Origin: DATLSM01 sp035534175
GTDB lineage: Bacteria; Actinomycetota; Thermoleophilia; Solirubrobacterales; 70-9
Reading direction: 5' to 3'
DNA: 64,000 nucleotides
Assembly (NCBI GenBank): GCA_035534175.1
Contig: DATLSM010000073.1
Span: 5,641-69,640, forward strand
Shown here: one piece after another, positions 41,758-49,124 of the stretch
Numbering within the stretch: the stretch's first letter is position 1
How the letters are laid out: the number at the start of each line of letters is the position of its first letter
The notes under the pieces: generated by a model
Databases searched by the model: none
The model's input: the letters and a program-made list of their open reading frames with translations, nothing else
Told to the model about the DNA's origin: nothing
Made by a program: the position numbers and the translations under genes

Positions 41758-43719
41758 TTGCCCGTGAGGCGTTTCTTCAAAAGCGCGGCTTTCCCGATCC
41801 TGCTGGTGGTGATCCTGGCGTTCGTCGCCCAGCGGTTCATCAACAGCTCGCCGGGTACCCCAGCGCCCTCATACAACGAACTGGTCAAGCCGAAGTCGGG
41901 CCTGATCGCGACCGGCCAGATCGAAGAAGTCTCGGTCAACACGAAGGAAAACTCGCTCAGCGTCAAGGAGACGAAGAAGGCCGGTGGCCAAAGCTTCTCC
42001 ACCGGGTACCCGCCCAACGCCGAACAGAGCCTGATGAACCTGCTGGTCAGCGCCGAAGTGAAGACGGCGGTGCACGGCTCCGGCGGCTCCAACCTGCTCT
42101 CGCTGCTGATCACCATCCTGCCCTTCATCCTCTTCTTCGGCTTCTGGATCTTCCTGATGAACCAGATGCAGGGTGGCGGCTCGCGGGTGATGAATTTCGG
42201 CAAATCCAAAGCCAAGCGAATGTCGGTGGACGCGCCGAAAATCACCTTCCGCGACGTGGCCGGAGTCGACGAGGCGGTCCAGGAGCTGGAGGAGATCAAG
42301 GAATTCCTCGAGAACCCGAAGAAGTTTCAGGCCCTCGGTGCGCGGATCCCCAAGGGCGTCCTGCTCTACGGCCCCCCCGGGACCGGCAAGACGCTCTTGG
42401 CCCGCGCCGTCGCCGGCGAAGCGGGGGTTCCCTTCTTCTCGATCTCCGGTTCGGACTTCGTCGAGATGTTCGTCGGGGTCGGCGCGAGTCGCGTCCGCGA
42501 CCTCTTCGAGCAGGCGAAGCAGAACTCCCCCTGCATCATCTTCATGGACGAGATCGATGCCGTCGGCCGCCATCGAGGCGCCGGAATGGGCGGCGGCCAC
42601 GACGAGCGCGAGCAGACGCTGAACCAGCTGCTGGTCGAAATGGACGGCTTCGAGATGAAGGACAACATCATCCTCATCGCCGCCACCAATCGCCCCGACA
42701 TCCTTGACCCGGCGCTGCTGCGGCCGGGCCGCTTTGACCGCCAGGTGGTCGTCGACCGCCCCGATCGCAAGGGCCGTAAGCGGATCCTCGAGGTCCACAC
42801 TCGCGGCAAGCCGCTGGCGAAGGAGATCGAGCTGGACACGCTGGCCGGCCAGACCCCGGGCTTCACCGGCGCCGATCTCGCCAATCTGATCAATGAGGCC
42901 GCCCTGCTCACCGCTCGCCAGGGTCGGCGCGAGATTTCGATGCATGAGTTGGAGGAGGGAATCATGCGGGTCATCGCGGGCCCGGAGAAGAAAACCCGCG
43001 TGATGAGCGAGAAGGAGCGACTGATCACCGCCTACCACGAGCTCGGACATGCGATCGTCGGACACCTTTTGCCCAACTGTGACCCGGTGCACAAGATCTC
43101 GATCATCAGCCGCGGCCAGGCGCTCGGCTACACGATCAGTCTGCCGACCGAAGACAAGTTCCTCACCTCGCGCGCCGAGCTGACCGACACGATGGCGATG
43201 ACCCTCGGCGGCCGGGCCGCGGAGGAGATTGTCTTCGGCGAGATCACCACCGGCGCCTCCAACGACCTGGAAAAGGTGACCGAGACCGCAAAGCAGATGG
43301 TGATGCGGTTTGGCATGTCCGAGCGGCTCGGCCCGCGCGTTTTCGGCCACGACCGCGGCCAGCCCTTCCTCGGTCGCGAGTTCTCCTCCGAGCCCGACTA
43401 CTCCGACGAGATCGCACGCGAGATCGACGACGAGATCCGGCGCATCGTCGAGGGGGCTCACCAGACCGCGAAGGACCTTCTCACCGACAAGCGAGAGGCC
43501 CTGGACCGCGTCTCCAAGATCCTGCTCGAGCGAGAGACGATCGACGCCGAGCAGTTCGTGGCGCTGATCGACGGCAAGTCCGAGGCCGAGGTGTTCGCCG
43601 ACGAGGAGGAGACGGCAAAGCCGGCGGCGCCCGAGGCCGCGCCCGAGCGGCCCCAGCGAGAGGGCGCCCGGCCGATGTCACGGCCGAGGCCCGGTTACGC
43701 CAGCGGCGACGCGAGCTGA
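41758..43719 (+). CDS. ftsH: ATP-dependent membrane zinc metalloprotease FtsH
   Basis: A 653-aa membrane-anchored AAA+ protease. It has two transmembrane helices (about 8-26 and 110-132) around an extracytoplasmic domain, then Walker A GPPGTGKT (about 204), Walker B IIFMDEIDAVG, the SRH NRPDILDPALLRPGRFD, and the zinc site HELGH (His427, Glu428, His431). It degrades misfolded membrane proteins. The start is TTG 41758 or GTG 41764. Codon use changes along the gene: Glu is mostly GAA in the first 165 codons and mostly GAG in the AAA and protease parts. Confidence 0.95.
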   Translation: MPVRRFFKSAAFPILLVVILAFVAQRFINSSPGTPAPSYNELVKPKSGLIATGQIEEVSVNTKENSLSVKETKKAGGQSFSTGYPPNAEQSLMNLLVSAEVKTAVHGSGGSNLLSLLITILPFILFFGFWIFLMNQMQGGGSRVMNFGKSKAKRMSVDAPKITFRDVAGVDEAVQELEEIKEFLENPKKFQALGARIPKGVLLYGPPGTGKTLLARAVAGEAGVPFFSISGSDFVEMFVGVGASRVRDLFEQAKQNSPCIIFMDEIDAVGRHRGAGMGGGHDEREQTLNQLLVEMDGFEMKDNIILIAATNRPDILDPALLRPGRFDRQVVVDRPDRKGRKRILEVHTRGKPLAKEIELDTLAGQTPGFTGADLANLINEAALLTARQGRREISMHELEEGIMRVIAGPEKKTRVMSEKERLITAYHELGHAIVGHLLPNCDPVHKISIISRGQALGYTISLPTEDKFLTSRAELTDTMAMTLGGRAAEEIVFGEITTGASNDLEKVTETAKQMVMRFGMSERLGPRVFGHDRGQPFLGREFSSEPDYSDEIAREIDDEIRRIVEGAHQTAKDLLTDKREALDRVSKILLERETIDAEQFVALIDGKSEAEVFADEEETAKPAAPEAAPERPQREGARPMSRPRPGYASGDAS

Positions 43720-43991
43720 GAACCCCCTCCGCCGGCTGGGGTGGGTCGAGCCCGCCCGGCGGCACTCACTCCAATCAGCGCCAGGCGGCGAGAGTCGGTG
43801 CGAGGCTCGGCTTCAAGCCAACGAACCGCCGCAGTACCGAGCGCAGAAGCCGAGGAAGCACTCGCGGCAGCTCAGACGCTGTTTGGCGCGGCGTCCTCAG
43901 CGGCCGATGGAAGCCGCGGCGAGGATCACCTGCGCGCGGATCTTTTGCGCCCTCGCCCCAGGCGGGACTTGACAGAGATAGAAGCATCATC
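43720..43991. other. 272-bp intergenic region between ftsH and folP
   Basis: No convincing gene is seen. In many actinobacteria folE (GTP cyclohydrolase) lies here, but I find no folE remnant. ACCCC and GGGGT arms (about 43722-43743) can form a weak hairpin after ftsH. TTGACA occurs about 20 nt before folP without a well-spaced -10. Confidence 0.5.
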
Positions 43992-43994
43992 GTG

Positions 43995-44789
43995 ATGCTC
44001 GCTGATCGGCTGATCATGGGAATAGTCAACGTGACGCCCGACTCCTTTTCGGACGGGGGGCTGTATCTCGATCCGGAGCGGGCGATCGCCCATGGCCAGA
44101 AGCTGGCGCGGGACGGGGCGGCGATTTTGGACGTCGGGGGGGAATCGACTCGTCCGGGGGCCGAGGAGGTGAGCGCCGCGGAGGAGCTGGGACGAGTCCT
44201 GCCGGCGATCGAGGGATTGGTCGGGGCTGGTGCCGCCGTCTCCGTCGACACCTCGAAGCTGGCGGTGGCCGAAGCGGCGCTGGAGGTCGGGGCGGAGATC
44301 GTCAACGACGTCACGGCCCTGCGCCATGACCCCGAGATCGCGGGACTCTGCGCCGAGCGTGGCGCCGGCCTGGTCCTGATGCACATGCGGGGAGCTCCGC
44401 CGACGATGCAGGAGAGCCCGGTCTATGACGACGTGGTCGATGAGGTCAAGGCCTTCCTCGCCGAGCGGACGGAGGCCGCGCTCGCGGCCGGCGTGGAGGA
44501 GGAGCGGATCTGGCTTGATCCCGGGATCGGCTTTGGCAAGGACTTGGAGCACAACCTGGAATTGCTGCGACGACTCGGCGAGCTGCGCTCCCTCGGCCGG
44601 CCGCTGGTGATCGGCGCCTCGCGCAAGAGCTTCATCGGCATGGTCGATGACTCAGCGTCCCGGGAGCGCCTCGGTGGCACGATCGCCGCCTCTGTACTCG
44701 CGCTCGCCGAGGGCGCCGACGTCCTCCGGGTCCATGACGTGGCCCAGGCCGCGCAGGCCATGCGGGTGGCCGCCGCGATCCTTGGATAG
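43995..44789 (+). CDS. folP: Dihydropteroate synthase
   Basis: A 264-aa TIM-barrel enzyme joining p-aminobenzoate to 6-hydroxymethyl-dihydropterin pyrophosphate, the sulfonamide target. Motifs: IMGIVNVTPDSFSDGG, DVGGESTRPGA, IVNDVTALR, LDPGIGFGK and GASRKSFIG, with VHDVAQAAQAM at the end. The ATG at 43995 is preceded by an in-frame GTG at 43992. folB follows after 11 bp and folK after that, so the three form a folate operon. Confidence 0.95.
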   Translation: MLADRLIMGIVNVTPDSFSDGGLYLDPERAIAHGQKLARDGAAILDVGGESTRPGAEEVSAAEELGRVLPAIEGLVGAGAAVSVDTSKLAVAEAALEVGAEIVNDVTALRHDPEIAGLCAERGAGLVLMHMRGAPPTMQESPVYDDVVDEVKAFLAERTEAALAAGVEEERIWLDPGIGFGKDLEHNLELLRRLGELRSLGRPLVIGASRKSFIGMVDDSASRERLGGTIAASVLALAEGADVLRVHDVAQAAQAMRVAAAILG

Positions 44790-44800
44790 GTTGACGCCGC

Positions 44801-45226
44801 ATGGAGGCTCATGGCAACGGAATCGAATCGGGCGTCGAGGTGGAGCTGCGAGGGCTCTCGATCTACACCCATCACGGCGTCAGCGAGGCGGAGCAGGAGA
44901 TCGGACAGCGCCTGGAGTTCGACGTTTCCTTCGACGTTCCCGACTGCGACGCGGTGCTCACCGACCGGCTGGAGGACACCGTCGACTACGCCCAGGTCTG
45001 CGACATCGTGGCTCTGGCCGCGACCGAGCGCAGCTACAAGACGCTGGAGCGTCTCGCCCAGGTGATCGGCGAGCGGCTGATGGAGCGCTACGGCTGCGAG
45101 TCGGTCCGGGTGCGCGCCGCCAAGCCCGAGCCGCCGCTGCCCCTCGCAATCCAGGAGGTCGCCGTCGAGGTGACCCACGACCGCTCGGTCGAGGAGGACG
45201 GCGGCGGGGAGGGCAACGGCGATTAG
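44801..45226 (+). CDS. folB: Dihydroneopterin aldolase
   Basis: A 141-aa T-fold enzyme converting dihydroneopterin to 6-hydroxymethyl-dihydropterin and glycolaldehyde. IYTHHGVSEAEQEIGQRLEFDV carries the substrate Glu, and VDYAQVCDIV and RVRAAKPEPPLP match the family. The C-terminal tail (VEEDGGGEGNGD) is extra and probably disordered. Folate operon, 4 bp before folK. Confidence 0.94.
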   Translation: MEAHGNGIESGVEVELRGLSIYTHHGVSEAEQEIGQRLEFDVSFDVPDCDAVLTDRLEDTVDYAQVCDIVALAATERSYKTLERLAQVIGERLMERYGCESVRVRAAKPEPPLPLAIQEVAVEVTHDRSVEEDGGGEGNGD

Positions 45227-45230
45227 CGAG

Positions 45231-45725
45231 GTGCGCACCGGCTATCTCGGGCTGGGGTCCAACGTGGGCGAGCGCGAGGGGCACCTGCGGGCGGCGATCG
45301 GGTCCCTGCGCCAGAGCGGGATCGAGGTCGGGGCGGTCTCCTGCGTCTATGTGACCGAGCCGGTGGGGGAGGTCCTCGACCAGCCGGACTTCCTCAACGC
45401 CGCGGTTCGCATCGCCACCGGCCTGGAGCCCGAGGCGCTGCTCGACCGCTGCAAGGAGATCGAGGCCGGGCGGGGCCGCGCCCTAGGGCAGCCCCGCCAC
45501 AGCCCGCGTCCGCTCGATCTCGACCTGCTGCTCCTCGGCGCCCTGCAGCTGCGGACCGGGCGCCTGACCCTGCCCCATCCCGAGATCACCACTCGCCGCT
45601 TCGTCCTCCTCCCTCTGCTGGAGTTGGACCCTGGCCTGAGGCTCCCCGACGGGACCAGCCTGGCGCAGGCGCTTGACCTTCTCGGCCCCGGCCAGCGGGC
45701 CGAGAAGGTGGGCCCTCTGGGTTAG
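45231..45725 (+). CDS. folK: 2-amino-4-hydroxy-6-hydroxymethyl-dihydropteridine pyrophosphokinase
   Basis: A 164-aa HPPK that transfers pyrophosphate from ATP to 6-hydroxymethyl-dihydropterin, the step between FolB and FolP. Motifs: YLGLGSNVGER, QPDFLNAAV, PRPLDLDLLLLG (metal-binding Asp pair) and LPHPEITTRRFVLLPLLEL. The GTG start lies 4 bp after folB. The end overlaps the convergent GST-like gene by 4 bp. Confidence 0.94.
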   Translation: MRTGYLGLGSNVGEREGHLRAAIGSLRQSGIEVGAVSCVYVTEPVGEVLDQPDFLNAAVRIATGLEPEALLDRCKEIEAGRGRALGQPRHSPRPLDLDLLLLGALQLRTGRLTLPHPEITTRRFVLLPLLELDPGLRLPDGTSLAQALDLLGPGQRAEKVGPLG

Positions 45726-46480
45726 GCGGCCGCGGTGGCCGTGCCGCGCAGCGGCGCCAGCCAGGCCGGCGGCAGGATCGCGGGAATGTGGCCGGGGTAG
45801 TGCGGAACCACGCGCTTTGCCAGCTCTCCCGCGGGCCGCCCCTCGATTGAGGGACGCAGGTCCTCGAGGGTCATCGCCAACCCGAGGCTGGGGGCGATCT
45901 GGAAATCAGCCGCGTTTAGCTGCTCCCCGTTCAGCACCCCGGCGGCGATCCAGCCGTCGACCTTCTCCAGCATCTCCGGCAGTTCGGCGAGGGCGCGCCG
46001 GACGTGCTGGTCATCGGCCTTGTTGAAGCGGGCCGAGAGGGCCACGATCGGCGCTGCCGTGAGCATCGCCAGGTCGATCGGGACCCCGAGCCTCGCGCCC
46101 TCCGAATAGCTGCGCAGAGGCGCCCTGTCCTTCTTGATCGCCCACCAGAGGATCTGGCGCATCGGCGCCTGCAGGCTTGCCTCGCCGAAGCCCTCCGCCT
46201 CCTCGACCTCGCTCCGGCGCTTTGGCTCGGCGGGGAAGAGCGGCGGCTCGGGCCGCACCCGCTCGAGCTCGCGGGCGATCTCCCGCGAGCCCTGCACCCT
46301 GGCGCCCTCGAGCTTCAGGGCGGGCACGGTGACCCCGGGAAAGCCGACCGCGCGCAGCGCCAGCTTGGAGATCACCGGCAGCAGGTCGGTCCGCTTGTAG
46401 GGGATGCCCTTGTGCTCGAGCATCAGCCCCGCGGCGATGCTCGGGTGCGAGGCCGGGATCACGTAGAGCCGTGCGTTCAC
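45722..46480 (-). CDS. Glutathione S-transferase-like protein
   Basis: A 252-aa protein with an N-terminal thioredoxin-fold GST domain (IPASHPSIAAGLMLEHKGIPYKRTDLL, then FPGVTVPALKLEGARVQGSREIAREL, the cis-Pro and SRE glutathione-type site) and a helical C-terminal domain (LNGEQLNAADFQIAPSLGL). Actinobacteria of this kind generally lack glutathione, so the thiol partner is uncertain. The GTG at 46480 is chosen from the TATGCT -10 nine nt upstream. It is the only minus-strand gene in the long housekeeping block, divergent from coaX across 25 bp. Confidence 0.8.
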   Translation of the reverse strand: MNARLYVIPASHPSIAAGLMLEHKGIPYKRTDLLPVISKLALRAVGFPGVTVPALKLEGARVQGSREIARELERVRPEPPLFPAEPKRRSEVEEAEGFGEASLQAPMRQILWWAIKKDRAPLRSYSEGARLGVPIDLAMLTAAPIVALSARFNKADDQHVRRALAELPEMLEKVDGWIAAGVLNGEQLNAADFQIAPSLGLAMTLEDLRPSIEGRPAGELAKRVVPHYPGHIPAILPPAWLAPLRGTATAAA

Positions 46481-46489
46481 TGGCGAAGC

Positions 46490-46497
46490 AGCATAAT
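46490..46497. promoter_or_regulatory. Overlapping divergent -10 elements between the GST-like gene and coaX
   Basis: AGCATAAT holds TATGCT on the minus strand (9 nt before GTG 46480) and CATAAT on the plus strand (8 nt before GTG 46506), overlapping by four base pairs. Together they make a single bidirectional leaderless promoter. Confidence 0.6.
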
Positions 46498-46505
46498 CAT
46501 CGCCC

Positions 46506-47267
46506 GTGCTCCTCGCGGTAGACGTCGGCAACACCCAGACCCACCTCGGTGCCTTCGAGGGCCAGAGCCTGGCCGAGCACTGGCGCTTCCAAACCCGCGC
46601 CGGAGCAACCGGCGACGAGCTGGCCGAGCGGATCGGCGGCCTTCTCGCACTGCGCGGCATGGCTCTTGGTGACATCGACGCGGTCTGCGTCTCCTCGGTG
46701 GTGCCGCCGCTCGGCGCCCAGTACGAGCAGCTGGTCGAGCGCTACCTGGAGGCCGAGTACCTGTCGGTCGCGCCGGGGGTCAAGACCGGGATGGCGATCA
46801 GAATCGAGAATCCGCTGGAGGTCGGGGCGGACCGGCTGGTCAACGCCGTCGCCGCCTATGACCGGGTGCACGGCGCCTGCGTGGTCGTCGACTTCGGCAC
46901 CGGCATCAACTTCGACGCGGTCTCCGCCGCGGGCGAGTACCTGGGCGGGGCGATCGCCCCGGGCCTGGAGGTCTCTCTCACCGCCCTGGTCGAGAGGGCG
47001 GCGCGGATCCCGCGCATTGATCTCGGCGAGCCCGACGCGGCGATCGGGCGCTCCAGCCGCGCCGCGATCCAGTCGGGCTTCGTCTTCGGCTTCGCCGGGT
47101 TGATCGACGGCATCGCCCGGCGGATAGAGAAGGAGCTGGGTGAGGCGCGCTTCCTCGCCACCGGCGGCCTGGCCTCCTCGATCGTCCCCTTCACCGAGAC
47201 GATCGACGAGGTGGATGACCTGCTTACCCTGAGGGGTCTCCGTCTGATCTATGACCGCAACCGATAA
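46506..47267 (+). CDS. coaX: Type III pantothenate kinase CoaX
   Basis: A 253-aa ASKHA-fold kinase for the first step of coenzyme A synthesis. Motifs: LLAVDVGNTQTHLG (phosphate loop), CVSSVVPPL, GADRLVNAVAAYD, VVDFGTGINFD (usually FGTATT-like) and GEYLGGAIAPG. The GTG start is fixed by the CATAAT -10. dusB starts within its last 17 bp, so the two are coupled. Confidence 0.93.
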   Translation: MLLAVDVGNTQTHLGAFEGQSLAEHWRFQTRAGATGDELAERIGGLLALRGMALGDIDAVCVSSVVPPLGAQYEQLVERYLEAEYLSVAPGVKTGMAIRIENPLEVGADRLVNAVAAYDRVHGACVVVDFGTGINFDAVSAAGEYLGGAIAPGLEVSLTALVERAARIPRIDLGEPDAAIGRSSRAAIQSGFVFGFAGLIDGIARRIEKELGEARFLATGGLASSIVPFTETIDEVDDLLTLRGLRLIYDRNR

Positions 47268-48372
47268 AGCACGATCTCCTCTGCTCCCCTCCTCAGCCGC
47301 CGGGGGCTCTGCATCGGTCAGCCTCGGAGGGGACGGTGATCGAGAGCCGCCCGCGGCCGCGATCGCATCGGTGCTCAGCGGCCTGGGCCGGCCAGCGCTG
47401 ATCGAGCCATTCGAGATCGGCGGATTGAAGATCGAGAACCGGGTTGTGCTGGCTCCCCTGGCGGGGATCGGGAACTGGTTCGTCCGCCTGCAGGCCAAGC
47501 GCCACGGGGCGGGGTTGGCCGTCTCGGAGATGGTCTCCAGCTTCGGCCTCCATCACCGCAACGAGCGCACCCTGCGCGAGCTGATGCGGATCCACCCCGA
47601 CGAGCACCCCGTCTCGATTCAGCTCTTCGGCCACGACCCCGACGTGATGCGCTCCGGCGCCGCGATTGCCGCCGAGGCGGGAGCCGACCTGATCGACATC
47701 AACATGGGCTGTCCGGTGCGAAAGGTGCGCCGCACCGGCGCCGGTGCCGAGCTGCTGCGCGACCCCGAGCTCGCCATTGCCCTCGCTCGGGCGGCGTCTG
47801 CGGGCAGCGGCCGGCCGGTGACCGTCAAGCTGCGGTCGGGGATCGAGGCCGGCGACCGCTCCGGCTTTGACCTCGCCCTGCGGCTTGTCGCCGAGGCCGA
47901 GGTGGCCGCCATCGCCTTCCACCCCCGCGCCGCGGCGAGCGGCCACAAGGGAGCGCCCGATTACGCGCTGACCCGCGAGCTGGCCGAGAGCGTCGGGGTG
48001 CCGGTGATCATCTCCGGCGGTCTGAAGAGCGCCGAGGCGGCGCGGCGCGCCTACGAGGAGTCCGGCGCCGACGCGGTGATGATCGCCCGCGGTGGGCTCG
48101 GCAACCCCTGGGTTTTCGAGGAGCTGACCGGCCGCCGCTCGCTGCCACCCAGCCGGGCGGAGGTGGTCGCCGAGCTTCTCTGGGTTCTCGATCAGGCCGA
48201 GGATCATCTCGGCCCGGAGAGGGCGGAGCGCTACCTGCGCAAGTTCTATCCCTGGTACCTGCCTCTTCTCGACCTCCCGGAGCCGCTCGCCCAGGAGCTT
48301 CAGCAGGACGCCGGCCTGCCGCGGGCGCGAGCCCTGATCGCCTCCCTCGCCGCGCCGATCACGATCGATTAG
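47251..48372 (+). CDS. dusB: tRNA-dihydrouridine synthase, DusB family
   Basis: A 373-aa flavoenzyme reducing uridine to dihydrouridine in tRNA. The FMN barrel is seen from ENRVVLAPLAGIGNWFVR; the catalytic Cys lies in INMGCPVRKV, followed by VKLRSGIEAG, AIAFHPRAAAS, VPVIISGGL and GADAVMIARGGLGNPWVF. The first 50 residues are Ser/Gly/Ala-rich and not part of the domain; a GTG near 47371 is an alternative start. The position between coaX and greA/lysS matches the dusB-lysS linkage of Bacillus. Confidence 0.93.
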   Translation: MTATDKARSPLLPSSAAGGSASVSLGGDGDREPPAAAIASVLSGLGRPALIEPFEIGGLKIENRVVLAPLAGIGNWFVRLQAKRHGAGLAVSEMVSSFGLHHRNERTLRELMRIHPDEHPVSIQLFGHDPDVMRSGAAIAAEAGADLIDINMGCPVRKVRRTGAGAELLRDPELAIALARAASAGSGRPVTVKLRSGIEAGDRSGFDLALRLVAEAEVAAIAFHPRAAASGHKGAPDYALTRELAESVGVPVIISGGLKSAEAARRAYEESGADAVMIARGGLGNPWVFEELTGRRSLPPSRAEVVAELLWVLDQAEDHLGPERAERYLRKFYPWYLPLLDLPEPLAQELQQDAGLPRARALIASLAAPITID

Positions 48373-48403
48373 CGGGCCTCTATTGCCGGGGTTGACCCCT
48401 CGC

Positions 48404-48409
48404 TATAAT
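48404..48409 (+). promoter_or_regulatory. Consensus -10 TATAAT upstream of greA
   Basis: This is the only perfect TATAAT promoter element I noticed in the window, 109 nt before greA. A TTGCCG at 48383-48388 could be a weak -35 with 15-bp spacing. Confidence 0.6.
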
Positions 48410-48420
48410 CCCGCGACTTC

Positions 48421-48522
48421 GTGCCCAGGTGTGGCGAGCGAAATCCGCCGCATCCGGGTTTTTTGGGTCTGGGAGCCAATTCCCGGCTCCCCCGCAAACA
48501 GAAGCGAGGTTGGACACTGTGA
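48421..48522 (+). CDS. Possible leader ORF upstream of greA
   Basis: GTG at 48421 lies 11 nt after TATAAT and opens a 33-codon frame (starts PRCGERNPPHPG, ends KQKRGWTL) whose TGA overlaps the greA GTG as GTGA. That geometry would couple greA translation to the leader. It is a short ORF in high-GC DNA and may be coincidental. Confidence 0.35.
   Translation: MPRCGERNPPHPGFLGLGANSRLPRKQKRGWTL
48471..48491 (+). promoter_or_regulatory. Hairpin in the greA leader
   Basis: GGGAGCC (48471-48477) pairs with GGCTCCC (48485-48491) around a 7-nt loop, just after a T6 run. It is in the 5' leader of greA, not at a transcript end, so attenuation or RBS control is possible. Confidence 0.4.
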
Positions 48523-48998
48523 GTCGCCAGGCCGTCATCACCCCAGAAGGGCTCGAGAAACTGAAGCAGGAGATCGAGCACCTCTCGACGACCAAACGCC
48601 GCGAGGTCGCGGAGCGGATCAAAGAAGCGCGCGAGTTCGGCGACATCTCCGAGAACGCCGAGTACGACGATGCCAAGAACGAACAGGCTCTGCTCGAGGG
48701 GCGAATCGCCCAGCTTGAGGAGCGGCTACGCCGGGCCACCGTGATCGACGAGAAGGCGCTCGGCACCGACGAGGTGAAGTTTGGCTCGATCGTCCACGTC
48801 AAGGACCAAAAGACCGGCGACTCGCAGAAATTCCAGATCGTCGGTTCGACCGAGGCCAACCCTCTGGAGCACAAACTCTCCAACGAATCCCCGATCGGGA
48901 AAGCTCTGGTTGGGCGCAAGCGCAACGACGTGGTGACGGTCGAAGTGCCGCGCGGTCCGAAGAAAAAACTGAAAATCACGAAGATCGAGACTGCCTGA
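48519..48998 (+). CDS. greA: Transcription elongation factor GreA
   Basis: A 159-aa factor that rescues backtracked RNA polymerase by stimulating transcript cleavage. The N-terminal coiled coil (ITPEGLEKLKQEIEHLSTTKRREVAERIKEAREFGDISENAEYDDAK) has the acidic tip residues, and the C-terminal FKBP-like domain ends with SNESPIGKALVGRKRNDVVTVEVP. The GTG at 48519 has GAGG 9 nt upstream; upstream codons in this frame are leader. Confidence 0.95.
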   Translation: MSRQAVITPEGLEKLKQEIEHLSTTKRREVAERIKEAREFGDISENAEYDDAKNEQALLEGRIAQLEERLRRATVIDEKALGTDEVKFGSIVHVKDQKTGDSQKFQIVGSTEANPLEHKLSNESPIGKALVGRKRNDVVTVEVPRGPKKKLKITKIETA

Positions 48999-49124
48999 GA
49001 GCCCCGCAGGGCGACGGATCTGGGGGCCAGTGGTCCTCGCCCCCTCATTCACCCACTGGGGTACGCTCGCTCGCGGCTGCGGCCTGTTTCCCCCAAACCG
49101 CCTGCGCTTCGGCACTCTCAGAAC

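Noticed and set aside
41869..43461. 530-codon open frame antisense to ftsH, and similar long antisense frames across lysS, clpC, disA and glnN
   Set aside because: High-GC genes with third-position G/C create long shadow frames; these lack start signals and family motifs, and the opposite strand encodes clear enzymes.
43720..43991. folE or another small gene between ftsH and folP
   Set aside because: The 84-codon frame here has no recognisable motif, no promoter or SD, and Arg/Ala composition typical of non-coding GC-rich DNA.
48392..48409. TTGACC plus TATAAT as a complete promoter for greA
   Set aside because: The two are only 6 bp apart; the -10 is real-looking but this -35 is not usable with it.
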